The notes under the pieces: model-generated
Seen by the model: only the letters and a program-made list of their open reading frames with translations
The model's database searches: none
Told to the model about the DNA's origin: nothing
Shown: in pieces, positions 1 to 6,409 of the stretch
Layout of the letters: each line of letters opens with the position of its first letter
How positions within the stretch are numbered: the stretch's first letter is position 1
Made by a program: the position numbers and the translations under genes
Assembly: GCF_002176815.1 (NCBI RefSeq)
Contig: NZ_CP021648.1
Location: 2,116,001 to 2,180,000, forward strand
Length of the DNA stretch: 64,000 nt
Reading direction: 5' to 3'
Source: Acidovorax sp. T1
Lineage (GTDB): Bacteria > Pseudomonadota > Gammaproteobacteria > Burkholderiales > Burkholderiaceae_C

Positions 1-279
1 CTTTCACCTTCGGTGATTTGGCCTCTACCACCACCACCGGGATACCGTTCACAAACAGCACTACGTCGGGAACGATGTGGTGCTCTGTGCCCAAAATACG
101 CACCTTGAACTGGCACACCGCAATGAAACGGTTGTTGCTCACCTTGTCAAAATCGATGAACCGCACCGTGGAGCTTTTTTCGCCCGTCGCGCGGTTTTCA
201 CTCACGCTGGTGCCATCAGTCAGCAGGCGAAACACATGCGCTCGTCGAGTTTGATTTGTTGCTGGCTCAGCTTGCTCAT
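1..279 (-). pseudogene. hsdR: Type I restriction enzyme R subunit, N-terminal part, frameshifted and cut by the window edge
   Basis: The gene reads leftwards off the window. After the ATG (279-277) the frame gives MSKLSQQQIKLDERMCFAC and a stop. One extra base at about position 237 restores a long frame that runs VFRLLTDGTSVSENRATGEK, later VPDVVLFVNGIP and VVVVEAKSP. The D...E-x-K arrangement is the nuclease motif at the N-terminus of HsdR, the translocase/endonuclease of type I restriction complexes. The ATG overlaps the TGA of the upstream AlbA_2-like gene (ATGA, 279-276), so the two were translationally coupled. The missing base is either a real frameshift or a sequence error. hsdM and hsdS are not in the window and may lie to the left. 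The family call is firm; functional status is uncertain. Confidence 0.8.
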
Positions 280-497
280 GGCCTGTCCTTGTTAAGCCAC
301 TGCCTCCCTAGGGCAGTCAATTGGTATTTTTGGAGCCGACTGTTCGGCTTCTCTGGCACGGTCATTTGCACAAGCCCAGCACCCAACGCGGGCCGCACAT
401 ACAGCGCCATAAAGTTGGGTCGGTGCACCAAGCCCAATGCCTGCATCAGCGCTTGCAAGCTCAGTGTTTGATCGCCCAGCACATTCATCAGGCGCTC

Positions 498-533
498 GAC
501 TTGTTCGGTGACTTGTTCGGTGACTTGTTCGGT
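498..533 (-). repeat. Three 12-bp tandem repeats coding TEQV units
   Basis: The unit GACTTGTTCGGT (plus strand) occurs three times in a row inside the AlbA_2-like gene and encodes the VTEQVTEQVTEQV stretch. The unit length is a multiple of three, so slippage would change the number of four-residue units without breaking the frame. Confidence 0.7.
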
Positions 534-1290
534 GACTTCGGGGGCAACCAGGACTTCGACTTGTTCGGCCTGCTTTTGCCCAGCCCGCAGCACCTTCAAA
601 TACGCCGGGTCAAACGCAAACTCCAGCCACATATCGTTGGGCTCATAGCGCAGCACCGGTTTGGGCGACCCCGCTGCTTCGCAGGCCGCAAAAATCCGCT
701 CCACCCCACGGCCCCAGGCCTCAATCTCGCCCGCCCTGAAAAAAGCATTCGCCAGCGCCGGGTTGTAGGGGCTGGACGAATGCGCGCCCAGCAGCGTGTC
801 CATCGTCCAGCCCTCGGGCAGCACCGCCGGGTTCCATAGGCGCAAGCGGTCTTCGTACACCCGAATTTGCACCGGTGCGGTCACCGCATAGTCGCGGTGC
901 ACCAGTGCGTTCAGCACCGCCTCGCGCAGCGCTGCACGCGGCACGGGGAAGGTCTCCACACGCACAATGCCCTCGTATGAAATCACCGCTTTCAGGTACT
1001 TGGTCAGCAGCAAATCCAGCGTGGTCTGGGCCTGGTGGAACAAGTCGCCCTCTACCTCGTCGTGGTACAGCAGCTCGGTCTCGGTCTGGAAATACCCTAC
1101 CTTCACAAACGCCCCAGTCACAAAGCGCTGCGGGTCTGCCGCAAACAGCAAGGCGGTGGCCCTTTTGAAATAAGCGCCGTCTTTCAGGCGCAGCTTGTCC
1201 AGCAAATTAGCATCGCTCTCGGCCAGCGTCTCGGCATCCAGCCGCCCACTGCGCTGGGCCAGCTGGCGAAACCGCGCCATGGCCGGGTGC

Positions 1291-1295
1291 GACAC
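1291..1295. repeat. Target-site duplication GACAC, left copy
   Basis: GACAC directly precedes the left end of the IS21 element and matches 3896-3900 at the right end. One copy plus the two gene halves restores the interrupted reading frame, which confirms the element borders. Confidence 0.85.
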
Positions 1296-1346
1296 CCCGA
1301 TGGCCAGGTCAAATTCCCCCACCCTTGGCCACCCCAAATTCCCCCA
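1296..1346. repeat. Left terminal inverted repeat region of IS21 element
   Basis: It contains two tandem copies of the motif TGGCCA plus AAATTCCCCC. It pairs with the right end at 3844-3895 with a few mismatches and a one-base offset. Confidence 0.85.
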
Positions 1347-1361
1347 GGCAGGACGGTCGGA

Positions 1362-2126
1362 TTATGACGACTCGGGTGTGATGGCGATGCGTGCAGCGGC
1401 CTCCTTGAGGCGGTAGCTCTTGCCCTCGAACTCCAGCATCGCGCAGCGGTGCATGAGGCGATCCAGGATGGTGCTGGCCATGGTGGCGTCGCCGAGGTAT
1501 TTGCCCCAGTCCTGCACCACGCGGTTGGACGTGATGAGAACAGCGCGGCGCAGCTTGTAGCGCTGGTGCACGATGGCCTGTAGGACTTCAGCGGCATGCT
1601 CGCTGATGCGTCTGGCCAGGAACAGGTCATCGAGGACGAGCAGGTCCGGCGCGACCCAGTCCTTGAGCAGCTCGGTGCGCTCTGCCGTAGTGGCCAGCGC
1701 GTAACGGGCGAACTCGGTGTCGGCTTCCAGGTAACGCACGTCATAGCCCTGCAGCGTGGCCTGGTAGGCCACGGCCTTGGCCACATGGCTCTTGCCGGTG
1801 CCCGGCTTGCCGATGATCAGCGCGTTGGCCCCCTCGCCGATGAACTTCAGGGTGTGCAACTCGAAGCAGGCGCTGCGCGGCAGCTTCGGGTTGAAACGCC
1901 AGTCGAAGTCAGCCAGCGAGGGGCGCTCATCCAGACCCGAGCGCTTGAAGCGGCGCTCGGTCAGGCGAGAGCGCCGGCGGTCCAGCTCGTCTTGCAGCAT
2001 GGCGGCGAAGGTCTCCAGGAAAGGCTGCTGGGCGGCCTGGGCCTGCATCACGCGGGTGGACAGGGTCTCGGCGATGCCGGACAGGCGCAGCTCGCGCAGC
2101 GCGCGTTCGATCTCGATCATGTTCAT
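1362..2126 (-). CDS. istB: IS21-family helper ATPase IstB
   Basis: 254 residues, the usual IstB length. IstB is the AAA+ ATPase that assembles on DNA and stimulates the IstA transposase. Walker A is GKPGTGKSHVAK, Walker B is LLVLDDLFL, and the N-terminal helical region (MNMIEIERALRELRLSGIAE) is typical. The ATG overlaps the istA TGA (ATGA), so translation is probably coupled. The gene ends 66 bp before the left inverted repeat border. No damage is visible. Confidence 0.95.
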   Translation of the reverse strand: MNMIEIERALRELRLSGIAETLSTRVMQAQAAQQPFLETFAAMLQDELDRRRSRLTERRFKRSGLDERPSLADFDWRFNPKLPRSACFELHTLKFIGEGANALIIGKPGTGKSHVAKAVAYQATLQGYDVRYLEADTEFARYALATTAERTELLKDWVAPDLLVLDDLFLARRISEHAAEVLQAIVHQRYKLRRAVLITSNRVVQDWGKYLGDATMASTILDRLMHRCAMLEFEGKSYRLKEAAARIAITPESS

Positions 2127-3742
2127 GGCTGAACTCCCGGTGCGTTGGTGGTGTTGTTGGTGGTGGTGGTGGTGGTGGTGGTGGTGTTTGCCGTGGCGGC
2201 GGCGAGCGCGAAGAGATCGCTGTACTCCTCAGCGTCTCGGATGAGCTCATGCTGCTGCGTCAGCGCGTGGGCACCGGCGGCGGGTGCTTCGCCGCAGGTA
2301 GCCTCGATGGCCGCCATCGCCTGGGCAAAGAGGGCTTCGGTCAGCGCCAGCACGCGCTTGTAGCTGTAGACCCCTTGCTCCAGGGCCTGGGCGCAGGCGG
2401 CATTGATGCAGTGCGCCGGGTAACGGCGCATGAGTCCCACAATGCCCCAGAGCTTGCGCTGCCCGACACGACCCTCGATGGCAAAGAGCAGCTCACACAG
2501 CCGGCTGGCGTGCTCACCAATCTCGCCGGCCTGACGCAGGATCAGGCGGGTCTCGCGAGACGGATTGAACACCCGCTCCTCCATGGGCAGAATCACCGTG
2601 CCGGGACGCTCGGCCTTGGCGTGGGTGCGCAGCAAGGCACGGGTGTGCATGTCACGAATCTCGATGCGCTGGGCGTAGATGCGCACCAACACCTTGGAGC
2701 CGATGTTCGCCGGGCGAGCGGCGTAGCTGCTGTGATCCACCCGCACACAGCTGTCGTCGCAGACGGTGCGCACCGCCTCGTCGAAATACTGCATTCCCAG
2801 CACTGGCAGGGGTTTGAGGTGGCTGCGCTCTTCCTCGAACATGGCCTGCACCTGGCGTCGCTCGGTGCCGTGGATGCGCTTGGATGCCCAGCTCTTCTCC
2901 CAGTGCGCCAGGAACTCGTTCTGGGCCTCGATGGACTCAAAGCGCCGGCCCTTCAAGGCCGTGGCCTGGGTATGGCCGATGGCATGCTCCACCGTGCCCT
3001 TGCGGTTGGGGTCTCGCACCCGCGCCGGGTCGGCCACCACGCCGTAGTGCGCCAGGGCGGCGGCGTACACCGGGTTGAGATCGGGCTCGTACAGGTCGGG
3101 CTTGAGGACGCCTTCCTTCAGATTGTCCAGCACCACGTACTGGGGGCAGCCCCCGAAGTACCGCAGGGCCCGCTCGTGCAGCTCGGCCCAGATCTGCTGG
3201 CTGGACTTCCAGACCACGCACCGGAAACTGGCGCGCGAGTAGCGCAGCGTGGCCACGAACAGGCGGGGCTTGCGGTACCGCTCGCTGCCCGGCACGCGGG
3301 TGGGCGCGCCCTCGCCGTAGTCCACCTGCATCTCCTCCCCAGGCAGAAAGGACAGGCGGTCGAACTGCTCGGGCTCCTTGTGGCGCAGCTTTGCACAGAA
3401 GCGTTTGACCGAGTTGTACTGACCAGTAAATCCGTGCTGGTCGACCAGGTCCTGGAAGATGGCCATGGCGTTGCGCTTCAGACGCAACTGGGCTTCGATG
3501 AACTCGCGCCAGGGTTCGCACAGGGAGGTGGCCACCGGCACAGCAGCCGGTGGCCAGGGTGGGGGAATTTGCTGGGCCGAGCCGGTGGCCACCCCGGGGG
3601 AATTTGACTGCAGTTGCTCCAGCCAGCGTTGGTGATAGCTCCTGACCGTCTTGCGGTCGATGCCCGTGATGCGGGCGATCTCGCGTTGCGATGTATTGCG
3701 CTCCAGCAGTGTCTCTATGGTGGCGCGTTGGTTGGACTTCAA
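2123..3742 (-). CDS. istA: IS21-family transposase IstA
   Basis: DDE transposase of the IS21 element. It has an N-terminal helix-turn-helix (SQREIARITGIDRKTVRSY) and an rve integrase core with MQVDYGEGAP, VVLDNLKEGV and the Glu in RKGTVEHAIGH. The frame is open upstream to 3784 without an ATG. I place the start at TTG (3742) because AAGGAG lies 8 bases upstream; GTG at 3751 is the alternative and would overlap that site. Two features are odd. Residues near the N-terminus (SPGVATGSAQQIPPPWPP) are encoded by two copies of the IS end motif. The C-terminus carries a run of nine Thr encoded by a trinucleotide repeat. It is otherwise intact. Confidence 0.92.
   Translation of the reverse strand: MKSNQRATIETLLERNTSQREIARITGIDRKTVRSYHQRWLEQLQSNSPGVATGSAQQIPPPWPPAAVPVATSLCEPWREFIEAQLRLKRNAMAIFQDLVDQHGFTGQYNSVKRFCAKLRHKEPEQFDRLSFLPGEEMQVDYGEGAPTRVPGSERYRKPRLFVATLRYSRASFRCVVWKSSQQIWAELHERALRYFGGCPQYVVLDNLKEGVLKPDLYEPDLNPVYAAALAHYGVVADPARVRDPNRKGTVEHAIGHTQATALKGRRFESIEAQNEFLAHWEKSWASKRIHGTERRQVQAMFEEERSHLKPLPVLGMQYFDEAVRTVCDDSCVRVDHSSYAARPANIGSKVLVRIYAQRIEIRDMHTRALLRTHAKAERPGTVILPMEERVFNPSRETRLILRQAGEIGEHASRLCELLFAIEGRVGQRKLWGIVGLMRRYPAHCINAACAQALEQGVYSYKRVLALTEALFAQAMAAIEATCGEAPAAGAHALTQQHELIRDAEEYSDLFALAAATANTTTTTTTTTNNTTNAPGVQP
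2146..2187. repeat. GTG trinucleotide microsatellite at the istA 3' end
   Basis: A nearly pure run of GTG/GGT triplets on the plus strand encodes a Thr-rich tail with nine consecutive Thr and several Asn, just before the istA-istB overlap. Length change by slippage keeps the frame. Confidence 0.8.
3549..3605. repeat. Two internal copies of the IS end motif inside istA
   Basis: GGTGGCCA, four bases, GGGGGAATTT occurs at 3549-3570 and 3584-3605. The same motif with a five-base spacer is at 3858-3880 in the right end and, on the other strand, at 1311-1333 in the left end. The internal copies fall in the coding region for the linker after the HTH domain. Confidence 0.75.
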
Positions 3743-3843
3743 GACATTCACTCCTTGGCCTTCCCTCGAGGAAGACCGGATCAATGTCCTGCCAACAGGT
3801 GCCGACGGCGCCGGCGTTTAACCCCTATCCCCGATCAGTTCAG

Positions 3844-3895
3844 GTGGGGGAGTTTGAGGTGGCCATAGACGGGGGAATTTGGGTGGCCATCAGGG
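3844..3895. repeat. Right terminal inverted repeat region of IS21 element
   Basis: It contains two tandem motif copies (TGGGGGAGTTTGAGGTGGCC and the copy ending GGGTGGCCATCAGGG) that mirror the left end. Confidence 0.85.
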
Positions 3896-3900
3896 GACAC
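3896..3900. repeat. Target-site duplication GACAC, right copy
   Basis: Matches 1291-1295 exactly and directly follows the right end of the element. Confidence 0.85.
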
Positions 3901-4326
3901 ATCGGCCAGACTGAACTGGGGCAAGGGCACGCCGTCCCAGGTGCGGCCTTGGCGGCCCAACAAAAACCGGTCTAGCGCCGCGCCTTTGAGTTCTTGCAGC
4001 GTGCTGCCACTGCGCATGTAGTAGTGGCCCCGGTAGCTGATGGGGTTGGGGTAGGCCTGCACCACCAGCTCCAGATATGGCAAGTCGCCTTCTCCACCTT
4101 CTTTGTGCAGGTTCACATCCACCACCATGCCCAGCAGGTCGCGCACCTTGTTGGGCAAGTCCTCCAGCAGCTTGGCCGCATCGGGCAGGCCCACCACCCG
4201 GCCCTGGTCATTCACCCCCAGCAACAAACGCCCGCCTTGCGCATTGGCAAAGCCGCACACCCAGCGCAAATAGTCGTCGCGCCACGTTTCTTTCCATTCG
4301 GTGTGTTGGGATTCTTGGTGGCGCAT
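3896..4326 (-). pseudogene. AlbA_2/ATPase-like gene, 5' segment, interrupted by IS21
   Basis: This encodes the AlbA_2 domain of the split gene. It starts MRHQESQHTEWKETWRDDYL and continues WVCGFANAQGGRLLLGV, the characteristic first strand and helix of the family. I chose the ATG at 4326 because family members begin a few residues before the ES...EWK motif; an upstream ATG at 4398 would add an unrelated leader. After LADVS the frame enters the IS right end and stops there at 3835. Joined to 276-1290 it would encode 481 residues. It is the first gene of the minus-strand restriction locus and follows the PDH terminator. Confidence 0.8.
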
Positions 4327-4459
4327 GGGCGTGTTCTCGGGGGTCAGGCGGCAGCGGGTTCCAGTAGGTCGGTAAAGGGTGATTTTTATGGGGGTCATTG
4401 CGCGCGCCGAAATAGCCCAAAAGTATGCCACGGCAGGTCCCACGAGCCACGGTAGCAAA

Positions 4460-4504
4460 CCATAAAAGAAAAAGCCGCGCAGCCCTTGCAGAGCTTGCGC
4501 GGCT
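4460..4504 (-). terminator. Rho-independent terminator of the PDH operon
   Basis: The stem AGCCGCGCA/TGCGCGGCT (4473-4481 and 4496-4504) is followed on the minus strand by TTTTTCTTTTAT. It lies 39 bases after the lpdA stop. The same bases align with the dispersed palindromic repeat, so the terminator appears to be a copy of that repeat. Confidence 0.85.
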
Positions 4505-4523
4505 AGCTACTGAATCAGTAGCA
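4464..4523 (-). repeat. Palindromic repeat copy 1, after lpdA
   Basis: On the minus strand the core runs GTAGCTAGCCGCGCAAGC, seven bases, GGGCTGCGCGGCTTTTTC. It is preceded by a perfect palindrome GCTACTGA-T-TCAGTAGC (4506-4522) that also precedes copies 2, 3, 8 and 10. Confidence 0.7.
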
Positions 4524-4542
4524 TTTTCAGAGCCTCATTGGC

Positions 4543-6393
4543 TCACTTCTTTTGCGGCGGCACGTCGGTGCAGCTGCCGTGCGCAATCTCCGCCGCCATG
4601 CCAATGCTTTCGCCCAGCGTGGGGTGCGGGTGGATGGTCTTGCCGATGTCCACGGCGTCGGCGCCCATTTCGATGGCCAGGGCAATCTCGCCGATCATGT
4701 CGCCAGCGTGGGTGCCCACGATGCCGCCGCCCAGGATCTTGCCGTGGCCATGGGCCTCGGGCGAGTCGTCGAACAGCAGTTTGGTCACGCCTTCGTCGCG
4801 GCCGTTGGCAATGGCGCGGCCCGAGGCCGTCCAGGGGAACAGGCCCTTCTTGACCTTGATGCCTTGGGCCTTGGCCTGGTCTTCGGTGAGGCCGACCCAT
4901 GCCACTTCGGGGTCGGTGTAGGCCACACTGGGAATAACGCGGGCGTTGAAGGCGGCGGCTGCCAGTTCCTTGTTGCCCTGCAGTTCACCCGCGATGACTT
5001 CTGCCGCCACGTGTGCCTCATGCACCGCCTTGTGCGCCAGCATGGGCTGGCCCACGATGTCGCCGATGGCGAAGATGTGCGGCACGTTGGTGCGCATCTG
5101 GATATCGACGTTGATGAAGCCACGGTCCGTCACGGCCACGCCAGCCTTTTCAGCAGCGATCTTTTTGCCGTTGGGCGTGCGGCCCACGGCCTGCAGCACC
5201 AGGTCGTACACCTGGGGTTCGGGGGTGGTGCCGCCCTCTTCCGCTGGCGCGAATGTGACCTTGATGCCTTCAGGTGTGGCCTCGGCACCCACGGTTTTCG
5301 TCTTCAACATGATGTTGTCGAAGCGCTTGGCGTTCATCTTCTGCCAGATCTTGACCAGGTCGCGGTCGGCGCCCTGCATCAGGCCGTCCATCATTTCCAC
5401 CACATCCAGGCGTGCGCCCAGGGTGCTGTACACCGTGCCCATTTCCAGGCCGATGATGCCGCCGCCCAGGATGAGCATGCGCTTAGGCACACCGCTGAGC
5501 GCCAGGGCGCCGGTGGAATCGACCACGCGCGGGTCGTTGGGCATGAACGGCAGGCGCACGGCCTGGCTGCCGGCGGCGATGATGGCTTTCTTGAAGGCGA
5601 TGACCTTCTTGGTGCCCGTCTTCTCCTGGCCAGTGCCGGTGGTCTCTTCCACTTCAAGGTGGTTGGCGCCAACGAAGGCACCGTAGCCACGCACGGTGGT
5701 CACCTTGCGCATCTTGGCCATGGCGGCCAGGCCGCCGGTGAGCTTGCCGATGACCTTTTCCTTGTGGCCGCGCAGCGTATCGACGTTGACTTTGGGCGCG
5801 CCAAAGTCAATGCCTGCAGCGGACAGATGGCTGACCTCGTCCATGACGGCGGCCACGTGCAGCAGCGCCTTGGACGGGATGCAGCCCACGTTCAGGCACA
5901 CGCCGCCCAGGGCTGCGTAGCGCTCGACGATGATGACCTTGAGGCCCAGGTCGGCCGCGCGGAACGCCGCCGAATAACCGCCGGGGCCGCCGCCCAGCAC
6001 GAGCACGTCGCAGTCCAGATCCGCCGTACCAGCAAAGCTGGACGCTACTGTATTGATAGCTGCTTGCGCTTGTAGGGCGGGCGCTGGAGCCTGTTTTTGC
6101 TCAGAAACCGCGGGCGCAGGGGCAGCTGCAGGCGCTGGAGCGGCTGCGCCTGCACCCTGCACTTCCAGCGTCAGCACCACCGAGCCTTCGGCGATTTTGT
6201 CGCCAAGCTTCACTTTCAGCTCTTTCACCACGCCAGCGTGGCTGGAGGGGATCTCCATGGAGGCCTTGTCAGACTCCACGGTGATCAGGCTTTGCTCGGC
6301 CTTGATGGTGTCGCCGGGTTTGACCAGCACTTCGATGATGGCCACTTCGGCGAAGTCGCCGATGTCGGGCACCTTGATGTCGATGATTGCCAT
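4543..6393 (-). CDS. lpdA: Dihydrolipoyl dehydrogenase (PDH E3) with N-terminal lipoyl domain
   Basis: 616 residues. E3 reoxidises the dihydrolipoyl groups of PDH and passes electrons to NAD. Residues 1-80 form a lipoyl domain with the modified Lys in VESDKASME (K43). An Ala/Pro-rich linker follows, then the FAD domain (VLVLGGGPGGYSAAF), the redox disulfide in GGVCLNVGCIPSK, the NAD domain (ILGGGIIGLEMG) and the C-terminal His-Glu pair in HPHPTLGES. Lipoyl-E3 fusions are known in beta- and gammaproteobacteria. The linker from about residue 95 to 115 is encoded by a copy of the dispersed palindromic repeat. It is the last gene of the operon, 16 bases after aceF, and is followed by a terminator. 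Confidence 0.96.
   Translation of the reverse strand: MAIIDIKVPDIGDFAEVAIIEVLVKPGDTIKAEQSLITVESDKASMEIPSSHAGVVKELKVKLGDKIAEGSVVLTLEVQGAGAAAPAPAAAPAPAVSEQKQAPAPALQAQAAINTVASSFAGTADLDCDVLVLGGGPGGYSAAFRAADLGLKVIIVERYAALGGVCLNVGCIPSKALLHVAAVMDEVSHLSAAGIDFGAPKVNVDTLRGHKEKVIGKLTGGLAAMAKMRKVTTVRGYGAFVGANHLEVEETTGTGQEKTGTKKVIAFKKAIIAAGSQAVRLPFMPNDPRVVDSTGALALSGVPKRMLILGGGIIGLEMGTVYSTLGARLDVVEMMDGLMQGADRDLVKIWQKMNAKRFDNIMLKTKTVGAEATPEGIKVTFAPAEEGGTTPEPQVYDLVLQAVGRTPNGKKIAAEKAGVAVTDRGFINVDIQMRTNVPHIFAIGDIVGQPMLAHKAVHEAHVAAEVIAGELQGNKELAAAAFNARVIPSVAYTDPEVAWVGLTEDQAKAQGIKVKKGLFPWTASGRAIANGRDEGVTKLLFDDSPEAHGHGKILGGGIVGTHAGDMIGEIALAIEMGADAVDIGKTIHPHPTLGESIGMAAEIAHGSCTDVPPQKK
6056..6102 (+). repeat. Palindromic repeat copy 2, inside lpdA linker
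   Basis: ATAGCTGCTTGCGCTTG, spacer, GCGCTGGAGCC and a T-run. It is preceded by GCTACTGTATTG. It is read through in frame on the opposite strand as the Gln/Ala/Pro linker between the lipoyl and FAD domains, and closely resembles copy 3 in aceF. Confidence 0.8.
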
Positions 6394-6409
6394 GGGTGTT
6401 GCCCTCGCG

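Larger units (their letters stand above)
276..1295 (-). pseudogene. AlbA_2/ATPase-like gene, 3' segment, separated from its start by IS21
   Basis: This is the C-terminal two thirds of a protein of the AlbA_2 DNA-binding, RecG-like ATP-binding family often encoded beside type I restriction genes. Visible parts are a GHKL-like domain (AALREAVLNALVHRDY and AWGRGVERIF), a VTEQ repeat and a winged-helix-like C-terminus ending NKDRP. Its in-frame start lies beyond the IS boundary, so it has no native start now. Deleting 1296-3895 and one GACAC copy joins it in frame to 3896-4326 at LADVS/HPAMARF. That gives a 481-residue protein, which fits a full-length family member. Its TGA overlaps the hsdR ATG. 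The role of this family in restriction loci is not settled. Confidence 0.8.
1296..3895 (-). mobile_element. Complete IS21-family insertion sequence, 2600 bp
   Basis: The element carries istA and istB in the order istA-istB on the minus strand with a 4-bp ATGA overlap, the standard IS21 arrangement. The ends begin CCCGATGGCCAGG (left) and CCCTGATGGCCACC (right, read inwards). Each end holds two copies of a motif made of TGGCCA and AAATTCCCCC, as expected for the multiple transposase sites at IS21 ends. It is flanked by GACAC direct repeats. Both transposition genes look intact, so it may still be active. It sits inside the AlbA_2-like gene next to hsdR. Confidence 0.93.

Noticed and set aside
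498..533. Short tandem repeats as a CRISPR array
   Set aside because: Units are 12 bp, contiguous and coding, with no spacers. No CRISPR array or cas gene is seen anywhere in the window.
2249..3607. Open frame of about 450 codons opposite istA
   Set aside because: Antisense to a clear transposase with HTH and DDE motifs; no family resemblance.
4552..6075. Open frame of about 500 codons opposite lpdA
   Set aside because: Shadow of the high third-position GC of lpdA; His/Ala/Gly-rich without domain motifs.
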